From NCBI GenBank assembly GCA_045106335.1, contig JBGCEM010000182.1:1-6726 (forward strand): 6,726 bases of DNA. Reading direction: 5' to 3'. The notes beneath the pieces are model-generated. The model was not told the origin of the DNA and did not search any database. It saw nothing but the letters and a program-made list of their open reading frames with translations. The position numbers and the translations under genes are program-made. This DNA comes from Aliishimia sp045106335. GTDB taxonomy: Bacteria; Pseudomonadota; Alphaproteobacteria; Rhodobacterales; Rhodobacteraceae. This document shows positions 1 through 6,050 of this stretch, piece after piece (position 1 is the first letter of the stretch; each line of letters starts with the position of its first letter).

Positions 1-43
1 CTTCGCTCAACTTGAACACTACAAACGAAGTTCTCTGGCGGCT

Positions 44-541
44 TTGATAGGTCAATATGACATATTCTGGACTGACAGATACGCTGTCAAATTTTTCCAA
101 AGCAGCCATCGGCTCAACTGCAGCGAATTCACCCTTTGTCCGCGACCTGCGAGTTCGGCCAAGACGCAGCGAAAGGTCGGTTTGAAACGACGGTCCAATG
201 TCGCGCTTGACCTTGGGGTTCAATACGACAAACGCTTCGTTCAAGTCGGCATCGCGCTACATGATGCGGGTAAAATCGTTCATCCCAACGAGCTTGAAAA
301 AGGTGGTAACTTGCATGAAGCAGCAGGCGAAAAGTTACTTCTAGAACATGGGGTTGACGCCGAAATTGCTCAGTGTTGCCGCAGCCACTCACAATACGCC
401 AGCATGAGTGCGTCGTTTGAAGAGCTCATAATCGCGCTTGCTGATACATTGTGGAAAGGTTCACGAAAAGCCGACCTGGAGCTACGAATTATCGATGGCG
501 TCGCAGCCCGACTGCAAACTGATCGAAACACACAGGTGTAG
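44..541 (+). pseudogene. HD-domain phosphohydrolase fragment, broken at both ends
   Basis: From about residue 57 to 161 (nt 212-526) the frame reads like the HD superfamily of metal-dependent phosphohydrolases. Visible features are LHDAGK with the HD pair at 73-74, HEAAGE at 91-96, RSH at 113-115 and the signature ALADTLWKG at 131-139. The first ~56 residues (rich in Arg, Lys and Cys) do not look like the family, and I see no first metal-ligand His, so the native N-terminus seems replaced. The only possible starts are weak: TTG at 44 with no Shine-Dalgarno sequence. At the 3' end the similarity stops at LQTDR (nt 526), where relatives continue for several more residues, and the frame ends within five codons next to IS3-type sequence. 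I infer a gene cut by an insertion and deletion event and probably inactive. A short functional HD protein with a novel N-terminus is less likely. Confidence 0.6.
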
Positions 542-556
542 ATGTACCACACATCT

Positions 557-697
557 GAGATGTAGCCGCCTTCGCTTCTTGTGCCGATGCGGCAGATGCA
601 GACCTTCTTCGCCCCATAAGCGTTCAACCTCCTTATGATTAACGCGCCAGCCCTTTATGCGCAGCGGAGCCGTCACCTTCCGATATCAGCCATATCT
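557..697 (-). pseudogene. IS3-family transposase OrfB remnant
   Basis: Read on the minus strand from about 697, the sequence gives a YG-stop-YRKVTAPLR stretch, then GWRVNHKEVERLWGEEGL and a basic HKKRRRL stretch. This is the well-known segment of IS3-family OrfB just before the rve integrase catalytic core (relatives read YGYRRI...GWRVNHKRVERLWRREGLKVP). The element is clearly dead. An in-frame TGA lies at 686-688, a couple of codons seem lost next to it, and the catalytic DDE part is absent because similarity fades at about 557. Only about 45 codons remain of a protein that is normally near 280 residues. It lies directly beside the broken end of the HD gene, so its insertion probably caused that truncation. 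The ~108 bp to its right (698-805) hold no feature I recognise; a continuation of the OrfB N-terminal part there is too eroded to claim. Confidence 0.7.
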
Positions 698-805
698 TCA
701 GCCCGCGTTCGACTCACCGCCAGTCGCTTCCGTCGCGACGTCTTCGTAGTGTTCGGTATTATGATCAGCACAGGTATACTTTGACGGGGCCAGCACCGAC
801 GGTTT

Positions 806-1930
806 TCAAAGGCCTCCAAGCAGCCGTTTCGCCCCTTCTATGACCGCCTCCAGCTTTTCAGGGTTTAGCGCCAAGTAACCCGTGCCACCTGCTGGGATTG
901 CCCATTTGATCGCAGTATCGACAGCAAGGTTGCCCTTTCCTAGGCACCAAGCAAAGCCTGTATTCAAAGCCGAAACTAACCTCTCAATGATCGCTTGTAG
1001 GCGCGATGCGTCGGGGTCGCCGTTTGCAATTTCGTTGGTAAGATCTTCCAAGGGCTGCCAAACGATCACTAGTTCCTTCGCTATGGTAGCGTCGTTGAGT
1101 GTTTCTGGGGGGTTGTTCCCACCAATGCCGTGCCTGTTGGATGTTGCACGGCGAAGATCAGCTTGCAGGTCGCCGATGCGCATTTCTAAATCAAAGATGT
1201 TGCGGATCTTCTCAATTTCTGAAGCCACGGCCTCGATGCCAGCTTCCCAAACTGCATCGTCGATCTGAGCTATCCTACGCTGCAATCCCCAATCAAGCGG
1301 TTCACCATCTAGTAGGCCTTGGTACCACTCACGCCAGAAGGACCCGTTCTTTCCTGCCCATTCGTACCAATTCTCAAAAAAACCTTTTGAAGCAGCCTGG
1401 TTTTCTGAATCTTGCTGTTGCCAAAGTCTTTCGTTCCTTAGGGCCGCGACACGCTCATCGGCCAAAGCCTTTGTAGTCAAACCCACGTTTTTTGAAACGG
1501 CGAGGATTTCAGAACTCAACAATCGGTCTTCGACGGTGGCCTCGGTAGAGTTTTCAAACCCGATCCCACCTCCCGAGCCAATGTGGAAATGCACATCAGG
1601 CATCCCACTTGCAATCGAAGCACTGAAAATTCGGTTCTTCCGCGAGTATGCCAAGTGATGTGTTTCAGGTCTATCTTGCGGGTCGTATGGGCTAGAGAAC
1701 TGTTTAGTCTCGCGGTTGACGCCTGACAGTATGGTTATCGAACATCTAAAGAGGTCGAGTACGAAATCACCTGAAACACTGGGGAGTATTTCATCTGGGT
1801 GGGAAATCGCCGCAAGGTTTCGAAGTAAGTGCCTCGTGATCAGAACCTGACGAGAATAGGCAGACAACCAGCCGAGTTTTCGTAGCGCTTCCTCAAATTC
1901 GCCAACGGCTGTTGACTGCTCTAAAGCCAT
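806..1930 (-). CDS. uncharacterised 374-aa protein with FWREWY and GIGGNNPPE motifs
   Basis: This is an intact reading frame of unknown function. I place the start at ATG 1930, not TTG 1942, because GAGG at 1937-1940 sits 6 bases upstream of it. No signal peptide or clear membrane span is visible. Residues 1-70 are predicted helical. The middle has a Gly-rich patch (HIGSGGGIGF, 116-125). Residues 184-239 are Trp-rich: FENWYEWAG, FWREWYQGLLDG (198-209) and IDDAVWEAGIEAV (223-235). This resembles a module (W..WY...L.G, then I.d..W..GP..V...I) that I associate with unannotated alphaproteobacterial accessory proteins. Residues 235-262 could form a coiled coil leading to NRHGIGGNNPPE (265-276). 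The C-terminal ~95 residues are helical and end in a hydrophobic, Gly-containing stretch (IKWAIPAGGTGYLALNP, 341-357). No catalytic motif is seen. Its neighbours are gene fragments, so it appears to be a lone cargo gene. Confidence 0.75.
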   Translation of the reverse strand: MALEQSTAVGEFEEALRKLGWLSAYSRQVLITRHLLRNLAAISHPDEILPSVSGDFVLDLFRCSITILSGVNRETKQFSSPYDPQDRPETHHLAYSRKNRIFSASIASGMPDVHFHIGSGGGIGFENSTEATVEDRLLSSEILAVSKNVGLTTKALADERVAALRNERLWQQQDSENQAASKGFFENWYEWAGKNGSFWREWYQGLLDGEPLDWGLQRRIAQIDDAVWEAGIEAVASEIEKIRNIFDLEMRIGDLQADLRRATSNRHGIGGNNPPETLNDATIAKELVIVWQPLEDLTNEIANGDPDASRLQAIIERLVSALNTGFAWCLGKGNLAVDTAIKWAIPAGGTGYLALNPEKLEAVIEGAKRLLGGL

Positions 1931-2180
1931 CGGCAACCTCAATACTTCATGTTCTAATCATCATCGCGAGCAAAACTTCCAAGATCTACATTTCCATCGT
2001 AGGCCGAGTGAAACAGTTTCGCTAGGCCCAACTAAATGAGCGCTTCGGCTGTCACCCCAAGCCTGGCCGGCCCAAAGCCGCCGTCCGACGTGGACAGCGG
2101 ATGCCGCGGTCGCAGCCCGCATTCCAGCCATTCGCTGCGCTCGCGAAATCGAACAGGCAACGAACTGGTGATCTGCGGGA
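1931..2180. other. gene-free stretch upstream of the 374-aa gene
   Basis: No convincing gene is present. The open frames on the minus strand here (about 70-90 codons) have compositions typical of chance translation (Arg-, Ser- and Trp-rich) and no family motif. The left end must hold the promoter of the minus-strand 374-aa gene. A weak candidate on that strand is TTGGAA with 17 bases to GATTAG, close upstream of the GAGG ribosome site. The section around 2040-2160 (GC-rich, with GCCGCGGTCGCAGCCCGCATT) has the feel of a dispersed intergenic repeat of roseobacters, but I cannot confirm that without a search. Confidence 0.4.
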
Positions 2181-2398
2181 GATTGTGTTGAAAAACTCCG
2201 AAATCCAAACATCGCAATATTTTTGCAAAAGTCCATAACAACGACAAGTCAGATGAGATCGTTCCTGAGGTGCGGAGAGCTAGTATATAATGGTTGGACG
2301 GTCATTTTGACCGACCCTCTTGCCGCCAAATGCTGAGCGCTCTGTAAGGCGAAAAATTTCGTCAGTCAGACATAAAAACCGAGTTTTTCAACAGTATC
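2181..2398. mobile_element. 218-bp element with 18-bp imperfect inverted repeats (MITE or IS ends)
   Basis: The left end (2181-2198) reads GATTGTGTTGAAAAACTC. The right end (2381-2398) is its reverse complement at 16 of 18 positions, the two mismatches falling side by side. Just inside the repeats both ends also share an AT-rich run (AATATTTTTGC on one side, and AATTTTTCGC on the reverse strand of the other). The sequence TGTTGAAAAACTC resembles the termini of IS1182/IS5-like transposons as I remember them. There is no room for a transposase, so this is either a miniature non-autonomous element or two IS ends left after internal deletion. No target-site duplication is evident in the flanks (tctgcggga on the left, caggacgga on the right). 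The interior contains the orphan operator described separately. Confidence 0.5.
2286..2316 (+). promoter_or_regulatory. orphan -10 box with palindromic operator
   Basis: A perfect TATAAT lies at 2286-2291. Four bases later comes a palindrome CGGTCA-TTT-TGACCG (2299-2313), which extends with one mismatch to 21 bp (2296-2316, GG-A-CGGTCA/TGACCG-A-CC). A palindrome placed over the start point of a promoter is the usual layout for a repressor operator, and the length and sequence resemble TetR-family sites. The matching -35 is poor: TTCCTG or TCCTGA at 17-18 bases. No gene follows on the plus strand, so the promoter seems to have lost its gene. A transcript from it would run towards the VOC pseudogene antisense and the TIR gene. 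Confidence 0.4.
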
Positions 2399-2500
2399 CA
2401 GGACGGAGCGTTAGTTCGCGCGGCTGAAGCTATGACGGCTTTCCGACGATCCTTGTGCTAACCAGAATTGGCCAATGTGTCCTCGCCGAGGTGTGTCGGC

Positions 2501-2851
2501 CTAGTCTTCGGACGCATAGCAGACTGCCTGAAGATTGTTGCAGTCTGGATCACGGACATAGGCTGCATAGTAGTGCTCGCCGTAGTGCGGGCGTGGACCT
2601 AGTTCGCCCTCGGAGCTTCCGCCAAGTCTCAGAGCGGCGTCATGAAAGGCTCGAACACTTTCCTTTGTGTCCGCAGCGAAAGCAATATGCGTGCCATTTC
2701 CTCATGTCGCGGGCCGCCCATCTTCGGGCGTGTAGAGATAGATCGTCGGTATGAGCTTCTTTTCAAATGCGAGTGGTCGGCCAGGGTTGCCCGTTGGGAC
2801 GGCCAATGTTGTGCAGATGGCTGCGACCATGGGGCTGCCCACTACAATCAT
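2501..2851 (-). pseudogene. VOC (glyoxalase/bleomycin-resistance) family pseudogene
   Basis: Read on the minus strand from ATG 2851 to TAG 2501-2503 (117 codons), the C-terminal half is a clear VOC-superfamily protein. Visible blocks are GNGTHIAFAA (51-60), SVRAFHDAALRLGG (65-78), GPRPHYGEHYYAAYVRDPD (85-103) and NNLQAVCY (105-112). Relatives typically end ...RPHYHPDYYGAFVLDPDGNNIEAVCH. Two signs of death are visible. Codon 50, just before GNGTH, is TGA (2702-2704). The N-terminal half lacks the usual F-Y-x-x-x-L-G strand-helix unit, so it is eroded or replaced. The residue where relatives carry the conserved metal-ligand Glu (N-x-E) is Gln 108. Native function would have been a small metal-dependent enzyme or drug-binding protein; I cannot assign a substrate. 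It diverges from the TIR-WD40 gene, whose start lies 122 bp away. Confidence 0.75.
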
Positions 2852-2973
2852 CGGGGTCGCGGATCAAAGTGCACGCGATTGAACCTGCGTTCCGGGTTAT
2901 GGAAACAACGACCAGCCCGCTGGCCGGAATAACAGCGTTTATTTTTTGGAAAGGCTTCGTTAACGTTGCATTT

Positions 2974-4677
2974 ATGACCGACAGCGCGGCGCACTTTACG
3001 TGTTTCATTAGTTATTCTACCAAGGACGGCGCTGCAGCGCAGATTCTTGTCAATCAGTTGGAAAGTGTGGGCCTGACGTGCTGGATCGCACCGCGCAATA
3101 TAGCGCCAGGAGCCATTTGGACCGAAGAGATCATGCGCGGGATCGCAGCGTCAGATTGCTTTGTTCTGCTATATTCGGGTGCTGCAAATATCTCTGGCCA
3201 CGTATACCGCGAAGTGACGCGCGCCGCTAACCTTGAAAAGATAATCTATCCGATCAGGCTGGAAGACGTCGCATTGGCAGAGCGTCTGGATTATCTGATC
3301 CAAACGCATCACTGGATTGATGCAATGGATGGGCGGCTTGAGGAAAAGGCAATAAGTCTTGCTGACACGATCAAAGGCGTCCGCCCGCATCCTGGAGTTC
3401 CGGTTTCCAAGCGCATTGAAAACCCATTTGCCACTGAGGTTGATCACCATGGTCCACTGCTGCCGGCCCCAAGTCAGAACGAGGTTTGGACAGACCGTAT
3501 TGGCACCAGATTTGCTGCGTCCATTGATGGCGCCAAGCTAGGGCCGGACGGCGTTCAATGGTCTGTCCCGCTTATCTTGACATGGTGCGCTGAGAACCTG
3601 CTTTTGTTGGCGCAATCGCAGCGCGTTTTCTCAATTGATCTTGAAACGTCAAACCTGAAAGAGGTGTTTAGCGTTCCAAGGTGGCGCGAGGTTCTTATTC
3701 TAGATGTGGCTACCGATCCTGACTTGAAAAGCGCGATGTATGTGGGAAACACGTTTCGTAGGCATACCTCTGTTTCAACCTACGGGTCGTCAGAAAACTA
3801 TAGCTGGGCCAGTAAAATGACATCCTATCACAACCCGGATTGGGGTCGGGTCATAGCGTCGCCTGATGGGCAGATGTGGATCCATACTGGGCTTGCAACG
3901 GGTGCGCGCAGCGAAAATTGGCTTAAGCGGCTCTTAAATATTCCTGATGCTTCCGGGCGTGGATACGAGGTAACCGTCCTTGAGAGGGGCCACCGCAAAT
4001 TGGCGCATTATACGGTCGAAGCACCTTTGCCTCGGCATGGAACCCGTTTGATGGTTTCCCCGTCGGGCACATACATCGGTTTATTTGAACGGAGTTTTGT
4101 TGCGGCGATCCCAATCCTTACGGAAGACGACCGTCAGTCGTTTTACGATTGGCTGCCAGATTTACAATCAGAGATTATGTGTCGTTTGATGGCGTGGCAT
4201 CCGACACGGGATGTCTATGCCTGCGTGACCGGCTGGGCCCCGGGCGAGCGCGAGGGGGTCGCCATTATTGATGCCGCCACGAAAGCGTGCCTGCACCGCG
4301 TGGATCTGAATGTGAAAAGCCCGATCCTTTCCCTGGATTGGAGCGCGGATGGGCGTTTTCTGGCCTTTGGGCGATATGATCAATCAATCCTCCTTTGGGA
4401 TTTTGAGAGCGGAAAAGCGGCGTCTTTGCTAGGCCATCGTGGCGGTGTCAGCGCTGTTTCCTTCAGCCCGGATGGTCAACGGCTTTTATCTGTGGCTGAC
4501 GACGCAAGCCTGCGCCTTTGGGATCCGTTGTCATGCGCAGAGCCACTTTTGGTGACGGAGGGCAATTTGGAATGGCATTCTGGAAGCCGGCTTAACGGCA
4601 GTCCATGGTCCCCTGATGGGCGCAGTTTTGCTGTGTTTGGCAAAGGCACACGCATCAAGATCATGACGTTGCAGTAG
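2974..4677 (+). CDS. TIR-domain / WD40-propeller protein, candidate defence NADase
   Basis: This is a 567-aa protein. Residues 7-140 form a bacterial TIR domain: first strand HFTCFISYSTKD (7-18), CWIAPRNIAPG (36-46), FVLLYSGAANISGHVYREV (63-81) and the closing HHWIDA (112-117). E80 in YREV sits where TIR NADases carry the catalytic glutamate. After a linker (about 140-190), the rest looks like a WD40-type beta-propeller. Its last blades are clear: LSLDWSADGRFLAFG...ILLWD (about 452-475), VSAVSFSPDGQRLLSVADD...LRLWD (about 492-517), and a final SPDGRSFAVFG ending in IKIMTLQ, so the propeller looks complete. ATG 2974 is chosen because the TIR fold begins at once; the frame is open back to 2767 with ATG 2899 possible, but that extension has no family character. 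No good Shine-Dalgarno sequence is visible at either. By family knowledge, such proteins cleave NAD+ or make nucleotide signals on sensing infection, with the propeller as sensor or scaffold. The role here is inferred. Confidence 0.88.
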   Translation: MTDSAAHFTCFISYSTKDGAAAQILVNQLESVGLTCWIAPRNIAPGAIWTEEIMRGIAASDCFVLLYSGAANISGHVYREVTRAANLEKIIYPIRLEDVALAERLDYLIQTHHWIDAMDGRLEEKAISLADTIKGVRPHPGVPVSKRIENPFATEVDHHGPLLPAPSQNEVWTDRIGTRFAASIDGAKLGPDGVQWSVPLILTWCAENLLLLAQSQRVFSIDLETSNLKEVFSVPRWREVLILDVATDPDLKSAMYVGNTFRRHTSVSTYGSSENYSWASKMTSYHNPDWGRVIASPDGQMWIHTGLATGARSENWLKRLLNIPDASGRGYEVTVLERGHRKLAHYTVEAPLPRHGTRLMVSPSGTYIGLFERSFVAAIPILTEDDRQSFYDWLPDLQSEIMCRLMAWHPTRDVYACVTGWAPGEREGVAIIDAATKACLHRVDLNVKSPILSLDWSADGRFLAFGRYDQSILLWDFESGKAASLLGHRGGVSAVSFSPDGQRLLSVADDASLRLWDPLSCAEPLLVTEGNLEWHSGSRLNGSPWSPDGRSFAVFGKGTRIKIMTLQ

Positions 4678-4684
4678 GCCCTCA

Positions 4685-4939
4685 TTACCGTCCCAAACAT
4701 TCAATCCGCACAGCCTGCTGACGCCATCCTGCAACCGGTTCCTGAATCGGGTCAAGCTGACCCGTCGCGCGTTCTACCTCAATCGGGCGAATGCCAAAGC
4801 GTTTCAGAAATGTGATCGCCTTGCGGGATCGGATGACCGATGTAGTGTTCCCGATGTTGTGCATTAGCAATTGAAACCTTCTGCCAGGAGAAATATGGCG
4901 TCGGCTGCTTTCAGGCTTGGACCGATCGGATCCGAGCAT
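4685..4939 (-). pseudogene. OmpA-like C-terminal domain remnant
   Basis: This minus-strand frame of 84 codons (ATG 4939; the TTG at 4945 is no better) has no Shine-Dalgarno sequence. Its last ~60 residues follow the order of an OmpA-like peptidoglycan-binding domain: MHNIGNT where relatives have GHTDNIG, SRKAITFLKRFGI for SRRRA..V..yL...GI, ATGQLDPI for GyG...PI, and WRQQAVRIECL for G..qNRRVE. Key residues differ: the Asp of HTD, which contacts diaminopimelate, is Asn, and the NRR triplet is QQA. The N-terminal membrane or barrel part is missing. The likeliest reading is a decayed 3' fragment of an envelope gene. It converges on the TIR-WD40 gene, with the two stops 8 bp apart. Its frame contains a perfect CGGGTCA-AGC-TGACCCG hairpin (4748-4764) without a T-tract. 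The match is from memory and partial; a chance frame is possible. Confidence 0.4.
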
Positions 4940-4954
4940 GATCAAAGAAAGTGC

Positions 4955-5027
4955 CGCGATTGGCCGGCTCGAACCCGCAACCTCCGGCGTGATAAGCTGG
5001 CACCCTCAACAGCTGAACTACAACCGC
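4955..5027 (-). tRNA. degenerate tRNA-Asp-like sequence, anticodon ATC
   Basis: Read on the minus strand the 73 bases fold as a tRNA. The acceptor stem GCGGTTG / CAATCGC makes 7 pairs (one G-T), with discriminator G73. The D stem is GTTC / GGGT. The anticodon stem CCAGC / GCCGG has one A-C mismatch around loop TTATCAC, and the T-arm contains GGTTCGAA. The stretch CACGCCGGAGGTTGCGGGTTCGA is close to alphaproteobacterial tRNA-Asp, whose loop is CTGTCAC, so the anticodon GTC appears changed to ATC. Faults include a lost GG pair in the D loop, a T stem short by about one base with two unpaired positions, and no encoded CCA. It is probably a pseudogene or a copy carried by a mobile element, perhaps a former attachment site. 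It lies between the OmpA-like remnant and the SLATT promoter. Confidence 0.5.
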
Positions 5028-5080
5028 GCGTGTCGCAGTGACAAGTCCGCCCGTGTGAACGCAAAAGGTGGGATTTATGG

Positions 5081-5111
5081 TTGACGCGCCAGAAGGTTAT
5101 GCATTTAGATT
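5081..5111 (+). promoter_or_regulatory. candidate promoter of the SLATT gene
   Basis: TTGACG (5081-5086) matches the sigma-70 -35 consensus at five of six positions. Downstream, TTTAGA (5104-5109, spacing 17) or TAGATT (5106-5111, spacing 19) could serve as -10. Transcription would begin near 5118, leaving about a 45-base leader before ATG 5163. This disfavours the upstream in-frame ATG at 5112 as the start of the SLATT protein. No operator-like repeat is evident. Confidence 0.4.
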
Positions 5112-5162
5112 ATGAAGGGGCTAGCCGATGGCCGATTGCGGTGCGCATCGGCAACAGGGGAC

Positions 5163-6047
5163 ATGCAGCAAAACGACTTTCCAGACATTTATCTGGCCGC
5201 AGACAAGCAAGCTGCCGCAACACAGCGCATGTATTTTCGCATGCTTTGGGCGCAATATTTCTGTCTGTTCTTCGCCAGCCTGATTACATTGCTGACAGGG
5301 TTTTTGATGCAAGGCGCTCTGCTGGTTGGCTATTTCGGATTACTAGTCACTGGGGCCGTCGCGGCGCTGATGTTGGCCACGGCTAAACCGAACGAAAGGT
5401 GGTACGGGTTTCGGGCGTTGGCTGAATCCAGCAAAACAGTCTCTTGGCGCTATATGATGGGAGCCGCACCATTTGATTTGCAACTGCCCCCTGCCCAAGC
5501 CAAAGCCCTGTTCGCTGATCGGCTGCACGAACTTGTGGCCTTTCCCGGTGTGAACAGCGCGGTGCTGATCGCGGACAAAGACGTGTCGGAACAGTTCACG
5601 CCCGCAATGCAGGCATTACGCGAAAGCGACTTTGACACGCGCAAGGCAGCCTACCTCAAGCATCGGATCGATGATCAGATGCTGTGGTACAAAAAGAAGG
5701 CTGCTTTTAACCAAAAGGCATCGAAATTCAGCTTGTTCTGTGTGGTCGCAGTCTATGTGGTCGCGATTGCGGCTGTGGCCTACCAGATCTATCGCCCCTT
5801 CATCAGCGGGCAGGTGCTTTGGGTGTCCGAACCGTTGCTTGTGCTTGCAGCCTCCCTGCTTGGGTTTGCTCAGGCAAAACGCTATGCAGAGTTGTCGGCT
5901 TCTTACGCGCTCACTGCGCTTGAAATCCAGAAACTGCGCGCAGGGTTCATGCCCATCGACAACGAAACCGCGTGCAGTGCCTATGTGATCGAAGCCGAGG
6001 ATGCGTTCTCGCGCGAGCACACACAGTGGATCGCCAAGGTCATCTAG
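5163..6047 (+). CDS. double SLATT-domain four-TM protein, predicted membrane effector
   Basis: This is a 294-aa membrane protein with two 2TM units. The first has helices at about 28-47 and 51-73, followed by RWYGFRALAESSKTVSWRYM (79-98) and AAPF. The second begins with YLKHRIDDQMLWYKKKAAFN (164-183) and has helices at about 188-208 and 218-236. It is followed by a long amphipathic segment ending near EAEDAFSREHTQW (277-289). W-x-x-R-x-x-AE...WRYM and RI-x-DQ-x-WY-x-x-KA are signatures of the SLATT / DUF4231 family (SMODS- and SLOG-associating 2TM effectors); the pair looks like a SLATT_3-type module then a SLATT_1-type module. Such proteins are predicted to damage or depolarise the membrane when a linked sensor fires. 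ATG 5163 is preceded by AGGGG at short spacing; ATG 5112 would add 17 residues of low-quality sequence. The next gene starts 3 bp after the stop, so the two are probably co-translated. Confidence 0.82.
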   Translation: MQQNDFPDIYLAADKQAAATQRMYFRMLWAQYFCLFFASLITLLTGFLMQGALLVGYFGLLVTGAVAALMLATAKPNERWYGFRALAESSKTVSWRYMMGAAPFDLQLPPAQAKALFADRLHELVAFPGVNSAVLIADKDVSEQFTPAMQALRESDFDTRKAAYLKHRIDDQMLWYKKKAAFNQKASKFSLFCVVAVYVVAIAAVAYQIYRPFISGQVLWVSEPLLVLAASLLGFAQAKRYAELSASYALTALEIQKLRAGFMPIDNETACSAYVIEAEDAFSREHTQWIAKVI

Positions 6048-6050
6048 CGC

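Noticed and set aside
57..191. Short plus-strand frame in another phase (MTYSGLTDTL...) upstream of the HD domain, possibly its true N-terminus
   Set aside because: It ends at a stop before the HD domain and does not resemble the N-terminal helix of HD proteins; it may be a dispersed intergenic repeat.
1961..2247. Minus-strand frames of 71-91 codons
   Set aside because: Low-complexity, Arg/Ser/Trp-rich translations crossing the inverted-repeat end; no motif and no ribosome site.
2767..2973. 5' extension of the TIR-WD40 frame (69 more codons, with ATG at 2899)
   Set aside because: The segment is antisense to the VOC pseudogene for much of its length, has no family character and no ribosome site; the TIR fold starts just after ATG 2974.
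4748..4764. Perfect 7-bp hairpin CGGGTCA-AGC-TGACCCG as terminator of the TIR-WD40 gene
   Set aside because: There is no T-tract on either strand and it lies inside the OmpA-like remnant frame, so a rho-independent terminator is not supported.
4895..5041. 48-codon plus-strand frame with a good AGGAG ribosome-site match
   Set aside because: It runs antisense through the whole tRNA-like sequence and has a composition typical of chance translation; no motif is visible.
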